Below are positions 51,596 through 61,203 of a DNA stretch of 64,000 nt, piece by piece; the first letter of the stretch is position 1; every line of letters starts with the position of its first letter. This stretch comes from Geomicrobium sp. JCM 19038. Its GTDB lineage: Bacteria > Bacillota > Bacilli > Bacillales > Marinococcaceae. Location: NCBI RefSeq assembly GCF_000698125.1, contig NZ_BAXA01000015.1, positions 1 through 64,000 on the forward strand. Reading direction: 5' to 3'. The notes below the pieces were generated by a model. It ran no database searches and was not told the DNA's origin. It worked only from the letters and a program-made list of their open reading frames with translations. The position numbers and the translations under genes were made by a program.

Positions 51596-52312
51596 ATGGG
51601 CTTAAAAATGCTAGTTGTTGACGATGAAGCGTCAATTGTAACATTACTTACTTACAATTTAGAGCAGTCAGGATATGTTGTAGAAAGTGCTACAGACGGA
51701 GAACAAGCGTTAGAACTTGGTTTGAACAATGATTACGACATGATTATTCTAGATTTAATGTTGCCTGTTTACGATGGTTTAGAAGTTTGTCGAAAGCTTC
51801 GAGAGCGTGGAATCACGACCCCAATCGTTATGCTAACTGCAAAAGATGAAGAGTTTGATAAAGTGCTCGGTTTAGAGCTTGGCGCAGATGATTACTTAAC
51901 GAAGCCTTTTAGTCCTAGAGAATTAATAGCTCGAGTTAGAGCGATTTTAAGAAGAGTAGAACAAGCAGGAAAAGTCGACGAAGAAGAAGAAAATGAGAAG
52001 GTGAATGTGAGCCTTGGAGACTTAACGATCTATCCTGATTACCACGAAGCATACCTTCAAGAAGAAGCACTTGAACTGACACCGAAAGAATTTGAATTGT
52101 TATTATATCTCGTTAACCACAAAGGAAGAGTGCTAACGAGGGATCAGTTACTTAAAGCTATTTGGAACTATGAGTTTGTTGGTGATACGCGGATTGTTGA
52201 TGTGCACATTAGCCACTTAAGAGAGAAGATTGAGCCAAACACGAAAAAGCCGACGTACATAAAGACCGTACGTGGTCTAGGGTATAAGATGGAGAACCCA
52301 GCTCTACGATGA
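51596..52312 (+). CDS. phoP: Two-component response regulator PhoP
   Basis: OmpR-type regulator of the phosphate-starvation regulon. 238 residues. Receiver domain with acidic pocket DD at 9-10, phosphorylation Asp 53 (ILDLML), Lys in TKPF; C-terminal winged helix (ELTPKEFELLLYLVNHKGRVLTRDQLL, DVHISHLREKI). Immediately upstream of its kinase with a four-base overlap. Name by context (mdh-phoP-phoR-polA) and length. Confidence 0.93.
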   Translation: MGLKMLVVDDEASIVTLLTYNLEQSGYVVESATDGEQALELGLNNDYDMIILDLMLPVYDGLEVCRKLRERGITTPIVMLTAKDEEFDKVLGLELGADDYLTKPFSPRELIARVRAILRRVEQAGKVDEEEENEKVNVSLGDLTIYPDYHEAYLQEEALELTPKEFELLLYLVNHKGRVLTRDQLLKAIWNYEFVGDTRIVDVHISHLREKIEPNTKKPTYIKTVRGLGYKMENPALR

Positions 52313-54060
52313 ATACATTTAGAACACGGCTTATGTTTGCTCTTAGTCTCATTATTCTTGTCGTACTTAGTGCACTTGGACTTCTCGTTGGCTCACTAGT
52401 GAACGACATTAATATGGAGCAAACGATTGAACGAATCCAAAATGAAACGTCTCTTATGGTTTCACAAATCAATGAGTTATCAGATTCAGGTTCAATTGAA
52501 CAATATGTTGATCAAGTGAGTGGTGAGTTGAATTTACGAGTAACGGTTATTGATGAGACCGGATCTGTACTCGCTGAAAGTAATATTGAACAAGTATCAG
52601 AACAAGACGATAACTATTTATCGCGAGAAGAGATCGTTCACGCTGAAGATTTTACACATTCAGCGGTACGAATAAGTGAAACGTTAAATGAAGAAATGCT
52701 CTATTACGCACTTCCTATATCTGGAGAAGTAGAAGGATACGTACGAACATCCTTAAACATTGATCATTTGCGTGAAGCGTCTATGCAATTATGGTTGTTT
52801 TTAGGATTAAGTTTCACAGCAGCAATGATTATCATTATGATTCTCGTCTACCGAGTGTCACAACAATTGACCCGTCCGATCTATGAATTAACTGAAATGT
52901 CTAGGCAACTAGCGAGAGGGAATTACAAAGCTCGCGCTTACGATGACACGAGTGATGAGCTTGGTCAGCTTGCCCGCTCGGTAAACGTACTTGCCTACAA
53001 CTTAGATAAAATGACTCGACGCTACAAGCGCCAACAAGATCGACTTGAAGCGCTCATCGATCATATGGGTAGTGGTCTCGTTTTTATTAATGGTCATGGA
53101 CAAATTAACTTAACGAATAAAATGGGGATGGCCATTTATAAAGATCAAAAAGATTATGAAGGGTTATATTATGAGAAAATTGCTGAGCCTACGCTTGTTG
53201 CCTTCATTCAAGATGTGTTTATGAGTGAAGAACATCAGCGTTCTCAAATAAGCTTTACTCAACGAAGTCCTCAGCAATATTACGAAGTGTATGGAACGCC
53301 AATTACGAATAGCCATGGTGAACTGCAAGGCGTTGTGATCGTATTGCATGATATAACGAACCTGAAGCGGCTTGAACAAGCACGAAAAGACTTTGTGGCT
53401 AACGTTTCTCATGAACTAAAAACACCAGTTACATCTTTAAAAGGGTTTGCCGAAACACTGTTGGATGGCTCTCATGAGGAGGAAGCGATCCGGCTTCAGT
53501 TTTTGCATATTATTGAGAAAGAAAGTAGTCGATTGCAAGAATTAATTGAAGATCTTTTAGAGCTCTCTCGAATCGAGCACCACAGCTTCGAATTAAACGT
53601 GATGCCTCTTGAACTTAGTGAGGTGACGAATGAAGTTGTACATTTACTAGAAGAGAAGGCGAATGATAAGGAAATTACAATCCACTTGTCCTCTGAAGGA
53701 TCAACGATGATGGATGGCGATATTGCTCGTATTAAGCAAGTGCTCATTAATCTGATTACGAATGCGATCGTATATACACAACAAGGTGGAAAGGTTTGTG
53801 TTAAGACGATTGAAAAAGCAGAAGAAGTAGCCATTGTCGTTCAAGATAATGGCATTGGAATTGATGAAGAATCGTTACCGCGAATCTTTGAACGTTTCTA
53901 TCGTGTTGATCGTGCGAGAAGTCGCAACTCAGGTGGAACAGGACTTGGACTTGCTATCGTTAAACACTTAGTTGAAGCACAACATGGAAGAATTGACGTG
54001 AATAGCATAGTTGGTAAAGGAACGAGCTTTACTATCACGCTTCCAAAAAAACCAAATTAA
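52309..54060 (+). CDS. phoR: Sensor histidine kinase PhoR
   Basis: 583 residues. Membrane helix near 9-31, an extracytoplasmic region of about 125 residues, a second helix near 163-181, HAMP (RPIYELTEMSRQLARGNY), a PAS region around 245-355, the HisKA helix with H368 in VANVSHELKTP, and ATPase boxes VLINLITNAIVYT, DNGIGI and GGTGLGLAI. Phosphorylates PhoP. ATG 52309 overlaps the phoP stop (ATGA). Confidence 0.95.
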   Translation: MNTFRTRLMFALSLIILVVLSALGLLVGSLVNDINMEQTIERIQNETSLMVSQINELSDSGSIEQYVDQVSGELNLRVTVIDETGSVLAESNIEQVSEQDDNYLSREEIVHAEDFTHSAVRISETLNEEMLYYALPISGEVEGYVRTSLNIDHLREASMQLWLFLGLSFTAAMIIIMILVYRVSQQLTRPIYELTEMSRQLARGNYKARAYDDTSDELGQLARSVNVLAYNLDKMTRRYKRQQDRLEALIDHMGSGLVFINGHGQINLTNKMGMAIYKDQKDYEGLYYEKIAEPTLVAFIQDVFMSEEHQRSQISFTQRSPQQYYEVYGTPITNSHGELQGVVIVLHDITNLKRLEQARKDFVANVSHELKTPVTSLKGFAETLLDGSHEEEAIRLQFLHIIEKESSRLQELIEDLLELSRIEHHSFELNVMPLELSEVTNEVVHLLEEKANDKEITIHLSSEGSTMMDGDIARIKQVLINLITNAIVYTQQGGKVCVKTIEKAEEVAIVVQDNGIGIDEESLPRIFERFYRVDRARSRNSGGTGLGLAIVKHLVEAQHGRIDVNSIVGKGTSFTITLPKKPN

Positions 54061-54097
54061 AAAAGGGAAAAAGATCAGAGTGATCTTTTTCCCTTTT
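54059..54097. terminator. Bidirectional terminator between phoR and the minus-strand small gene
   Basis: AAAAGGGAAAAAGATC and GATCTTTTTCCCTTTT form a 16-base stem with a short loop; it serves both converging genes. Confidence 0.9.
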
Positions 54098-54449
54098 CTT
54101 TCACTTCAATGGTCTCGCCTCCATCAAACGTGATAGCAACATTCCAATGTTTGACCTCAGAAACATCGATCCCTAAAGCGTTTGCTAGTCGAAGCTGAAC
54201 ATCTTCCTTACTAGCACCAGGGTAGATTCCTAAGTGAAAGATGAAGCGTTCTGTGGATTGCTTTTTTTTGTCGTTATCTGCTTCTTGACAACTATATTGC
54301 TCTTGAAACGCATCATAGCAAATTTCATAGTCTTCTGTATCCGTGACAATTTCAGCTTGAAATTCGATAATGCTTGGGGTCGCATAGACGTCTTGTGAAA
54401 GTGGGAATAATAGTAACAGTAAGATGAAGCTCATAATCATTGGTTTCAT
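54075..54449 (-). CDS. Small secreted protein of unknown function
   Basis: About 124 residues starting MKPMIMSF, with a signal peptide (ILLLLLFPLSQDVYA) likely cut after VYA. Mature part has two Cys (YEICYDAF and QYSCQEAD), a possible disulfide, and FDGGETIEVKEKG near the end. Family not recognised. Alternative start ATG 54473. Ribosome site weak, so expression start is uncertain. Confidence 0.65.
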   Translation of the reverse strand: MKPMIMSFILLLLLFPLSQDVYATPSIIEFQAEIVTDTEDYEICYDAFQEQYSCQEADNDKKKQSTERFIFHLGIYPGASKEDVQLRLANALGIDVSEVKHWNVAITFDGGETIEVKEKGKRSL

Positions 54450-54557
54450 ATGAGTACCGTTCGCAATACTCATAAAAACTATACAGGCGAACGAGAAGAA
54501 TCATTGGATAAGGTATGATAAACTAGGTGTATTGATCGGTACGAAAGGGGTTTCCAA

Positions 54558-57198
54558 GTGAATAAAAAATTAGTATTAGTCGATGGAAACAGTATTGCAT
54601 ACCGCGCATTTTTTGCTTTGCCGTTACTTACTAACGACCAAGGTGTTTACACGAATGCGGTGTATGGATTTACGAATATGTTAATGAAGATTTTAGAAGA
54701 CCAAGAACCTAGCCATATTTTAATTGCTTTTGATGCAGGTAAGACGACATTTCGTCATGAGCAATTTGAAAGCTATAAAAGCGATCGTGAAAAAACACCA
54801 CCTGAGCTTTCAGAGCAAATGCCAATAATAAAAGAGGTATTGCAAGCCTTTCAAATTAAAGAAACACGCATTGAACTGTATGAAGCGGATGATATTATCG
54901 GAACCCTTTCAAAGCGAGGAGAAGATGAAGGCTTTGACGTTCGCATTTATACAGGAGATAAAGACTTACTTCAACTCGTAAGTGAGCGCACGCACGTTGC
55001 CATTACGAAAAAAGGGATTACAAATGTCGAATGGTTTGATGAGGCGCATATGGAAGAGGTTTATGGAATCCCAGCTTCTCATATTCCAGACATGAAAGGT
55101 CTTGCTGGAGATTCTTCAGATAATATCCCTGGTATTCCTAAAGTCGGTGAGAAAACGGCACTTAAGCTACTTAAAGAATTTGGAAACATTGAAGAGGTTC
55201 TCAATTCATCCGAACAAGTTTCTGGACCGAAGTTACGTGAACGTTTGAAGGAATTCCGTGACCAAGCATTGATGAGCAAGGAGTTAGCGGTTATTCACCG
55301 TGAATCACCGGTGGAAGAGTCGTTGTCAGACCTTGAATACACGGGTTACGAAACGAATGATGTACGTAAGCTTTTCACGGAATACGGATTTAATTCTCTA
55401 ATGAAACACATTGGTGTTGACGATGAAGAACAAATTGAAGCGAAAGAACAGGCACTAGAAGAATTCACATTTTACCACGAGAAAGAAATTACAGACGATA
55501 TGCTGCAATCACCAGCAGCGATCGTCATCGAGTCACCAACTGAAAACTATCATCATGCTGAAATTTGGGGACTAGGAATTGTTAATGAAAACGGTTCGTA
55601 TACCGTTCCAATAGACGTTGCCTTACAATCTGACGATTTCAAAGTTTGGTTAGCCGATGAAACGAAAGAAAAATATGTGTTTGACGGTAAGAAACTCACA
55701 GTAATGTTAGGCTGGGAAAGTTTTGACGTACGGGGCATTGTGTTTGATACTTTGATCGCTTCTTACTTAATTGACCCGTCATTATCGAGCCATGATCTTG
55801 CAAACATTGCGGAGCGTAGAGAAATGACTAGTGTGTTGCTTGATGAAGAAGTATATGGGAAAGGGGCAAAACAGCAAAAGCCAGAGGCAGATGCCCTAAA
55901 TGATCACATTGCTAGAAAGACAGCTACGATTTGGAAACTACAACCTTTATTAAAAGAAGAGTTAACGACAAACGATCAATGGCAACTCTTTGAAACGTTA
56001 GAGTTACCGTTAGCTCTCGTGCTTTCAGAAATGGAACTCGAAGGTGTAAAGGTGGACCAAGAACAATTAAAGCAAATGGGCGTGGAATTAGACGAGCGTT
56101 TAGGTCAGCTTGAGCGCGATATTCACGAGCTTGCAGGTGAGGATTTTAACATTAATTCTCCAAAGCAGTTAGGACCGATTTTGTTTGAAAAACTGGACCT
56201 CCCTGTCATTAAAAAGACGAAAACAGGATATTCAACAGCAGCAGACGTTTTAGAGAAGTTAGAAGGCGAGCATGACATCATTCCGAACTTGCTTCATTAT
56301 CGTCAAATCTCGAACTACGCTCCACATACGTGGAAGGTTTGTTAAAAGTCATTCACGGAAAGAGCAATAAGATTCATACGCGGTTTAACCAAGCCTTAAC
56401 ACAAACAGGAAGGTTAAGTTCTCAAGATCCGAACTTACAAAACATCCCCATTCGACTTGAAGAAGGACGTAAAATCCGTAAAGTGTTCGTACCAAGTGAA
56501 GAGAACTGGTACATTCTTGCTGCTGATTACTCACAAATTGAACTTCGTGTGTTAGCGCACATGTCTGGCGACGAGAAATTAATGGAAGCATTCCATGAAG
56601 GGCAAGACGTTCATACGAAAACAGCGATGGATGTTTTTGATGTCTCAAAGGATGACGTCACCGATACGATGCGTCGCAATGCAAAAGCAGTGAACTTCGG
56701 AATCGTTTATGGTATTAGTGACTATGGATTGTCGCAAAACCTCGGTATTACGAGAAAAGAAGCGCAATCATTCATCGACAAATACTTCGAAACGTATCCG
56801 AACGTTAAGCGATATATGGATGAATCGATTGCGTATGCGAAAGAGCACGGTTACGTAACGACGTTATTAAAACGCCGTCGCTATTTACATGATATTAACA
56901 ACCGCAACTTTAATTTGCGTAGCTTCGCAGAGCGGACTGCAATGAACACACCGATTCAAGGTACAGCCGCTGATATTATAAAAAAAGCATGGTAGATGTC
57001 GCGAATACGCTTAATGATCAATCATTAAAAAGTCGCTTGCTTCTACAAGTACACGATGAATTGATCTTCGAAGTACCAGAGTCAGAGCTCGAAACGATGA
57101 AGCGGCTCGTTAGTGATTTGATGAGCCAGACGATCTCTTTAGATGTACCGCTTGTCGTTGATGTAGAATTCGGAAAGACATGGTACGAAGCGAAGTAA
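54558..57198 (+). CDS. polA: DNA polymerase I, two frame breaks (near 56313 and 56989)
   Basis: Repair and Okazaki-fragment polymerase. N-terminal 5'-3' exonuclease (LVDGNSIAYRAFFALP, GDSSDNIPGIPKVGEKTA); central 3'-5' region with weakened motifs; polymerase motifs A (AADYSQIELRVLAH), B (RRNAKAVNFGIVYGISDYGL) and C (LLQVHDELIFEV). Breaks: CTCGAACTACG should read CTCGAAACTACG (56313), and GCATGGTAG should read GCAATGGTAG (56989). Restored about 880 residues. GTG start 54558 follows AAAGGGG. First gene of polA-mutM-ytaF-coaE. Confidence 0.97.
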
Positions 57199-57210
57199 GG
57201 AGAAACGAGA

Positions 57211-58029
57211 ATGCCGGAATTACCAGAAGTTGAGACGGTACGCAAAACACTCTCATCATTAGTTGTTGGTAAGACGATTGCTGATATAGAAATCGGCTGG
57301 CCTAAGATGATTAAAGAGCCAGACGATGTGAGCGTATTTCGCGATCAAGTGATCGGTCAAACGATCGTAGACATTGAACGGACAGGGAAGTTTTTACGGT
57401 TTATTTTGACGGACTATGTTCTCGTTTCCCATTTACGAATGGAAGGCAAGTACAACACGTCTAATGATGAAGTTGATAAACATACGCATGTGCGGTTTTT
57501 CTTTACAGATGAAACTGAACTTCGTTATCGGGATGTGCGTAAGTTCGGTACGATGCATCTCTTCGTAAAAGGAACAGAATTTGACCGAGCACCGTTGAAT
57601 AAAGTAGGACCAGAGCCATTTAATGAGCGCTATACAGTGTCTTATTTGCATGAGAAGTTCCAAAGAACGACTCGCTCCATTAAGGCTGTGTTACTCGATC
57701 AAGCGATTGTTGCGGGGCTTGGAAACATTTATGTAGACGAAGCACTACATCGCTCAGGGGTTTTGCCTGGACGAGTTGCGAACACGTTGCGACAAGACGA
57801 AATCCAACGATTACACAAAGAAACGATTCAGACGTTAGAGGAAGCCATTGCATCAGGAGGCTCTTCGATCCGTTCCTACTTAAATGGAAATGGAGAAATG
57901 GGTTATTTCCAGCAGAAGCTTTTCGTATACGGGAGAAAGAACGAACCGTGTAAAACGTGTGAAGGAACCATTATTCGATCAGTCGTTGCAGGACGAGGCA
58001 CGCACTATTGCCCCGACTGTCAATCGTAA
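57211..58029 (+). CDS. mutM: Formamidopyrimidine-DNA glycosylase
   Basis: Removes 8-oxoguanine and formamidopyrimidines by base excision. 272 residues. N-terminal PELPEVETV gives the catalytic Pro2/Glu3; helix-two-turn-helix region GLGNIYVDEALHRSG; zinc finger CKTCEGTIIR...THYCPDCQ. ATG 57211, 12 bases after polA. Confidence 0.97.
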   Translation: MPELPEVETVRKTLSSLVVGKTIADIEIGWPKMIKEPDDVSVFRDQVIGQTIVDIERTGKFLRFILTDYVLVSHLRMEGKYNTSNDEVDKHTHVRFFFTDETELRYRDVRKFGTMHLFVKGTEFDRAPLNKVGPEPFNERYTVSYLHEKFQRTTRSIKAVLLDQAIVAGLGNIYVDEALHRSGVLPGRVANTLRQDEIQRLHKETIQTLEEAIASGGSSIRSYLNGNGEMGYFQQKLFVYGRKNEPCKTCEGTIIRSVVAGRGTHYCPDCQS

Positions 58030-58039
58030 TTGTAAAAAT

Positions 58040-58116
58040 GCCCCTTTCCCTCATGTACATAGGATAAGCGTATTTCATAGGCTATCGTATTGAGTGAGTA
58101 TGAGGGGGCTTTTTTT
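58040..58116 (+). terminator. Long hairpin ending in T run that contains the ytaF ribosome site
   Basis: The left arm (58040-58057, GCCCC...CTCATGTAC) pairs with GTATGAGGGGGC (58098-58109), then T at 58110-58116 and the ytaF ATG at 58117. The 3' arm GAGGGGG is also the only ribosome site of ytaF. It can end mutM transcripts and, if read through, hide the ribosome site. Confidence 0.6.
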
Positions 58117-58779
58117 ATGGAATCGTGGATTGCAGTTTTAATTCTTGCATTTGCGGTTAGTGTAGACGGATTGGGCGTGGGAATGACGTACGGAATGCGA
58201 AAAATGCAAATTAATTGGTTGCCTCTTTTAATTATCGGCACATTTTCATTTACAGCGGTTTTGCTGTCAGGGTTTGCAGCGACCTTTGTGTTTCAATATT
58301 TACCGAATGCATTTGCGGATTACTTAGGGGGAAGCATTCTAATCCTCATCGGAGTTTATGCGATTGTGCAAGCGTATCACCATTCAAAAACGAAGCCAGA
58401 AGAAGTTAAGCCAATAACAAAAGTCGATCAAGTAAAAGAGAAAGTCGTCAAATTCGAAATTAAAAAATTAGGATTGGTCATCCAAATCCTCAAAAAACCG
58501 ACGGCAGCGGACGTTGATAATTCAGGGACAATTAGTGTAAAGGAAGCAGTCTTACTAGGCGTTGCGTTATCACTTGATGCCTTTGGTGCCGGATTTGGGG
58601 CGAGCATGCTCGGGTACTCCGTCGTTTGGTTTGCCTTAATCGTCTCCATCATGTGTGTCACGTTTTTAGTGATCGGCAAAAAGGGTGGATACAAACTGTC
58701 GAATGTGCGCTTTTGTGAGCCTTTAGTGTTTTTGCCAGGTTTATTACTGATGTGTATCGGTATATACAATTTTTTATAA
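58117..58779 (+). CDS. ytaF: Sporulation membrane protein YtaF
   Basis: 220 residues, six or so membrane segments, MntP-related fold. The two repeats start AFAVSVDGLGVGMTYG and GVALSLDAFGAGFGAS, each with the D-G/D-A motif that binds metal in MntP. A polar linker (KPEEVKPITKVDQVKEKVVKFEI) and NSGTISVKEA lie between. A sporulation-linked role is known in B. subtilis; the cargo is unknown. Start chosen at ATG 58117 for spacing; GTG/ATG upstream lies within the terminator hairpin. Confidence 0.9.
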   Translation: MESWIAVLILAFAVSVDGLGVGMTYGMRKMQINWLPLLIIGTFSFTAVLLSGFAATFVFQYLPNAFADYLGGSILILIGVYAIVQAYHHSKTKPEEVKPITKVDQVKEKVVKFEIKKLGLVIQILKKPTAADVDNSGTISVKEAVLLGVALSLDAFGAGFGASMLGYSVVWFALIVSIMCVTFLVIGKKGGYKLSNVRFCEPLVFLPGLLLMCIGIYNFL

Positions 58780-58791
58780 GGAGTTTTCATT

Positions 58792-59382
58792 ATGATCATC
58801 GGGTTAACTGGTGGCATTGCTAGCGGTAAAAGTCTCGTGGCGAACCTTCTAAAGCAGGAAGGTTTGCCTGTCATTGATGCAGATCAAATTGCAAAGGAAA
58901 TCGTTGAGCCTCACGAAGAAGCTTATCGTGACATACTATTTCATTTTGGACGAGAAGTGCTCCATGAAGATGGCACACTTCACCGAAAAGCACTCGGTAA
59001 GGTCATTTTTAATGATCCTAAGCAACGTGAAACATTGAATAACATTATGCATCCGCGAATTCGTGAACGATCGAAGTTAAAGCAGCAACAGTATGAGAAC
59101 GAAGGATATACAACGATTGTGTACGATATTCCCCTATTAATTGAAGGCGGGAAAATGGATCAATACGATCAAGTGTTGCTCGTGTACGTTGATGAAGACG
59201 TACAGTTACAACGGCTTATGGAGCGGGATCAAAGCACAGAAGAAGAAGCTAAGTCACGAATAAACTCTCAAATGCCCCTACGTGAAAAACGGCAATATGC
59301 TGATGAAATCATTAATAATAATGGCTCAATGGAGGAAACTACAAGACAAGTACGAAAAACACTAAAAAAATGGGGAATATAA
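58792..59382 (+). CDS. coaE: Dephospho-CoA kinase
   Basis: Last step of coenzyme A synthesis. 196 residues. P-loop GLTGGIASGKS, DADQIAKEI, YDIPLLIEGG and the C-terminal lid RINSQMPLREKRQYAD. ATG 58792 behind AAGGAG, 13 bases after ytaF, so the same transcript. Confidence 0.97.
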   Translation: MIIGLTGGIASGKSLVANLLKQEGLPVIDADQIAKEIVEPHEEAYRDILFHFGREVLHEDGTLHRKALGKVIFNDPKQRETLNNIMHPRIRERSKLKQQQYENEGYTTIVYDIPLLIEGGKMDQYDQVLLVYVDEDVQLQRLMERDQSTEEEAKSRINSQMPLREKRQYADEIINNNGSMEETTRQVRKTLKKWGI

Positions 59383-59429
59383 ATAGAATTGATTTCCAAT
59401 AAAGAAAAACATCGTACAAGTTATCGTTA

Positions 59430-59440
59430 TATGATATACT
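59430..59440 (+). promoter_or_regulatory. CcpN-like operator on the extended -10 of gapB
   Basis: TATGATATACT fits the CcpN consensus TRTGHYATAYW at every position, as I recall it. The same bases contain an extended -10 (TG-A-TATACT, 59432-59440). CcpN represses gapB in the presence of glucose in B. subtilis. Only one site was seen. It is 50 bases before the start codon. Confidence 0.55.
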
Positions 59441-59489
59441 ATTGAAGAAAATAGTGATGATTAGTGTATCATAATTAGGAGGCATCAAG

Positions 59490-60518
59490 ATGAAAGCGAA
59501 AGTAGCGATCAATGGATTTGGAAGAATAGGGAGAATGGCTTTTCGACGTGCATTCTTCAATGAAAATATTGAAATCGTTGCAGTGAACGCAACCCACCCT
59601 CCAAAAACGCTTGCGCATTTGCTAAAGTATGACAGTACTCATGGAACGTTTGACGTCGCTGTAGACACAACAGATGATGCGTTAATCGTTGATGGCAAAG
59701 AAATTAAACTACTTCAAAACCGTGACCCGAAGCAGTTACCTTGGGCAGAGCTCGGTGTTGATATTGTTATTGAAGCAACAGGCAAGTTTGTTACAAAAGA
59801 AGGCGCTGGGAAACACATTGAAGCTGGGGCGAAGAAAGTCGTGATTACAGCTCCTGCGAAAGAAGAAGATATTACAATTGTTATGGGCGTGAATGAAGAA
59901 GAGTATGACCACGATAATCACCACGTCATTTCAAATGCTTCATGTACGACAAACTGTTTAGCACCTGTTGTTAAAACGCTTGATGATGTTTTTGGAATTC
60001 AAAGCGGTATGATGACAACGGTTCATGCTTACACAAACGATCAGAAGAATATCGATAATCCACATAAAGATTTGCGTAGAGCGAGAAGTTGTGGACAATC
60101 AATTATTCCGACGACAACGGGAGCAGCTCGCGCGATTTCCCTCGTATTGCCTCATCTAGACGGGAAATTAAACGGTATGGCACTACGAATCCCTACACCG
60201 AACGTATCACTTGTAGACCTCGTTTGTGAGCTTCAAAGTGACGTAACGGCTGAACAGGTGAACGAAGTGTTTAAGTCTGCAGAAGAGAAAGAAATGAAAG
60301 GTATTTTAGGCGTTTCGGATGAGCCTCTCGTTTCGATTGATTTTAACGGCGACGATCGTTCTAGCATTGTTGATAGCATGTCTACAATGGTCATGAACAA
60401 GCGTCAAGTGAAAGTAATTGCTTGGTACGATAATGAGTGGGGCTATGCTTGTCGTGTGATTGACCTGGTTGATTTAATTGCTCAGAAAATTACACAACAA
60501 TCAGTTGCAAATTCTTAA
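59490..60518 (+). CDS. gapB: Glyceraldehyde-3-phosphate dehydrogenase, gluconeogenic type
   Basis: Reduces 1,3-bisphosphoglycerate with NADPH in gluconeogenesis. 342 residues. Rossmann NGFGRIGR, active-site C152 in SNASCTTN, phosphate site TTTGAARA. The position after the cofactor strand reads NATHPP instead of the NDLTD-type seen in glycolytic NAD enzymes, as expected for an NADP-type GapB. Position after coaE also matches gapB of B. subtilis; speD is not found downstream. Confidence 0.95.
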   Translation: MKAKVAINGFGRIGRMAFRRAFFNENIEIVAVNATHPPKTLAHLLKYDSTHGTFDVAVDTTDDALIVDGKEIKLLQNRDPKQLPWAELGVDIVIEATGKFVTKEGAGKHIEAGAKKVVITAPAKEEDITIVMGVNEEEYDHDNHHVISNASCTTNCLAPVVKTLDDVFGIQSGMMTTVHAYTNDQKNIDNPHKDLRRARSCGQSIIPTTTGAARAISLVLPHLDGKLNGMALRIPTPNVSLVDLVCELQSDVTAEQVNEVFKSAEEKEMKGILGVSDEPLVSIDFNGDDRSSIVDSMSTMVMNKRQVKVIAWYDNEWGYACRVIDLVDLIAQKITQQSVANS

Positions 60519-60543
60519 TTTTTTTTTCAGCTGAACTTTTATG

Positions 60544-60576
60544 ACTGATCCATGTCGTTAATGGATCAGTTTTTTT
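60544..60576 (+). terminator. Terminator of gapB
   Basis: ACTGATCCAT (60544-60553), ATGGATCAGT (60561-60570), six T. Confidence 0.9.
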
Positions 60577-60623
60577 ACATTTGTCGTCTAATTTGATTAG
60601 GATTGGATGAGTAATTCTAGACA

Positions 60624-60632
60624 TGTTATGAT
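60624..60632 (+). promoter_or_regulatory. Extended -10 promoter of nrdR
   Basis: TGTTATGAT at 60624-60632, 45 bases before the nrdR ATG; -35 weak. Confidence 0.5.
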
Positions 60633-60676
60633 AGACTCAATTAGTTGTTATTCTACCTTGTTAAGGAGTGGGGCCG

Positions 60677-61153
60677 ATGCGTTGTCCGGTCTGTCATTCC
60701 AACGGGACTCGCGTACTCGATTCAAGGCCACACAATGAGGCTCGCTCAATTCGAAGACGAAGAGAGTGTGAACGATGTAGTCATCGATTCACAACGTATG
60801 AGATTGTCGAAGAGACACCGATGTTAATTGTGAAGAAAGATGGCAACCGTGAGGAATTTAGTCGCGACAAAATGCTTCGCGGTTTAATTCGAGCATGTGA
60901 AAAGCGCCCAGTTCCATTGGAAAGATTAGATAAGATCGTTAGCGATGTTGAGCGCGAATTACGAAGTGGTTCCGAGCGTGAAGTTCCGAGTGGCCGAATT
61001 GGCGAGCTTGTTATGGAACATTTATCACACGTTGACGAAGTTGCGTACGTACGTTTTGCATCCGTATATCGACAGTTTAAAGACATTAATGTGTTTATAG
61101 ATGAATTAAAAGAATTGATGAAACGCACAGATGATGAAGGGCCCGACAAGTGA
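60677..61153 (+). CDS. nrdR: Transcriptional repressor NrdR
   Basis: ATP/dATP-responsive repressor of ribonucleotide reductase genes. 158 residues. Zinc ribbon with C3, C6, C31, C34 ([19 protein letters not shown]) followed by an ATP cone ([20 protein letters not shown]). ATG 60677 chosen over GTG 60668, which would alter the zinc ribbon start. First of nrdR-dnaB-dnaI. Confidence 0.96.
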   Translation: MRCPVCHSNGTRVLDSRPHNEARSIRRRRECERCSHRFTTYEIVEETPMLIVKKDGNREEFSRDKMLRGLIRACEKRPVPLERLDKIVSDVERELRSGSEREVPSGRIGELVMEHLSHVDEVAYVRFASVYRQFKDINVFIDELKELMKRTDDEGPDK

Positions 61154-61203
61154 GCAATCACGCTTTCAGGGCTCTTTCTACGTCTTGAAGGAAGGTGACT
61201 CGT

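Noticed and set aside
56313-56345. Programmed frameshifting in polA, dnaE or other broken genes
   Set aside because: No slippery heptamers with structures were seen; the break sites differ and each is explained by one missing base.
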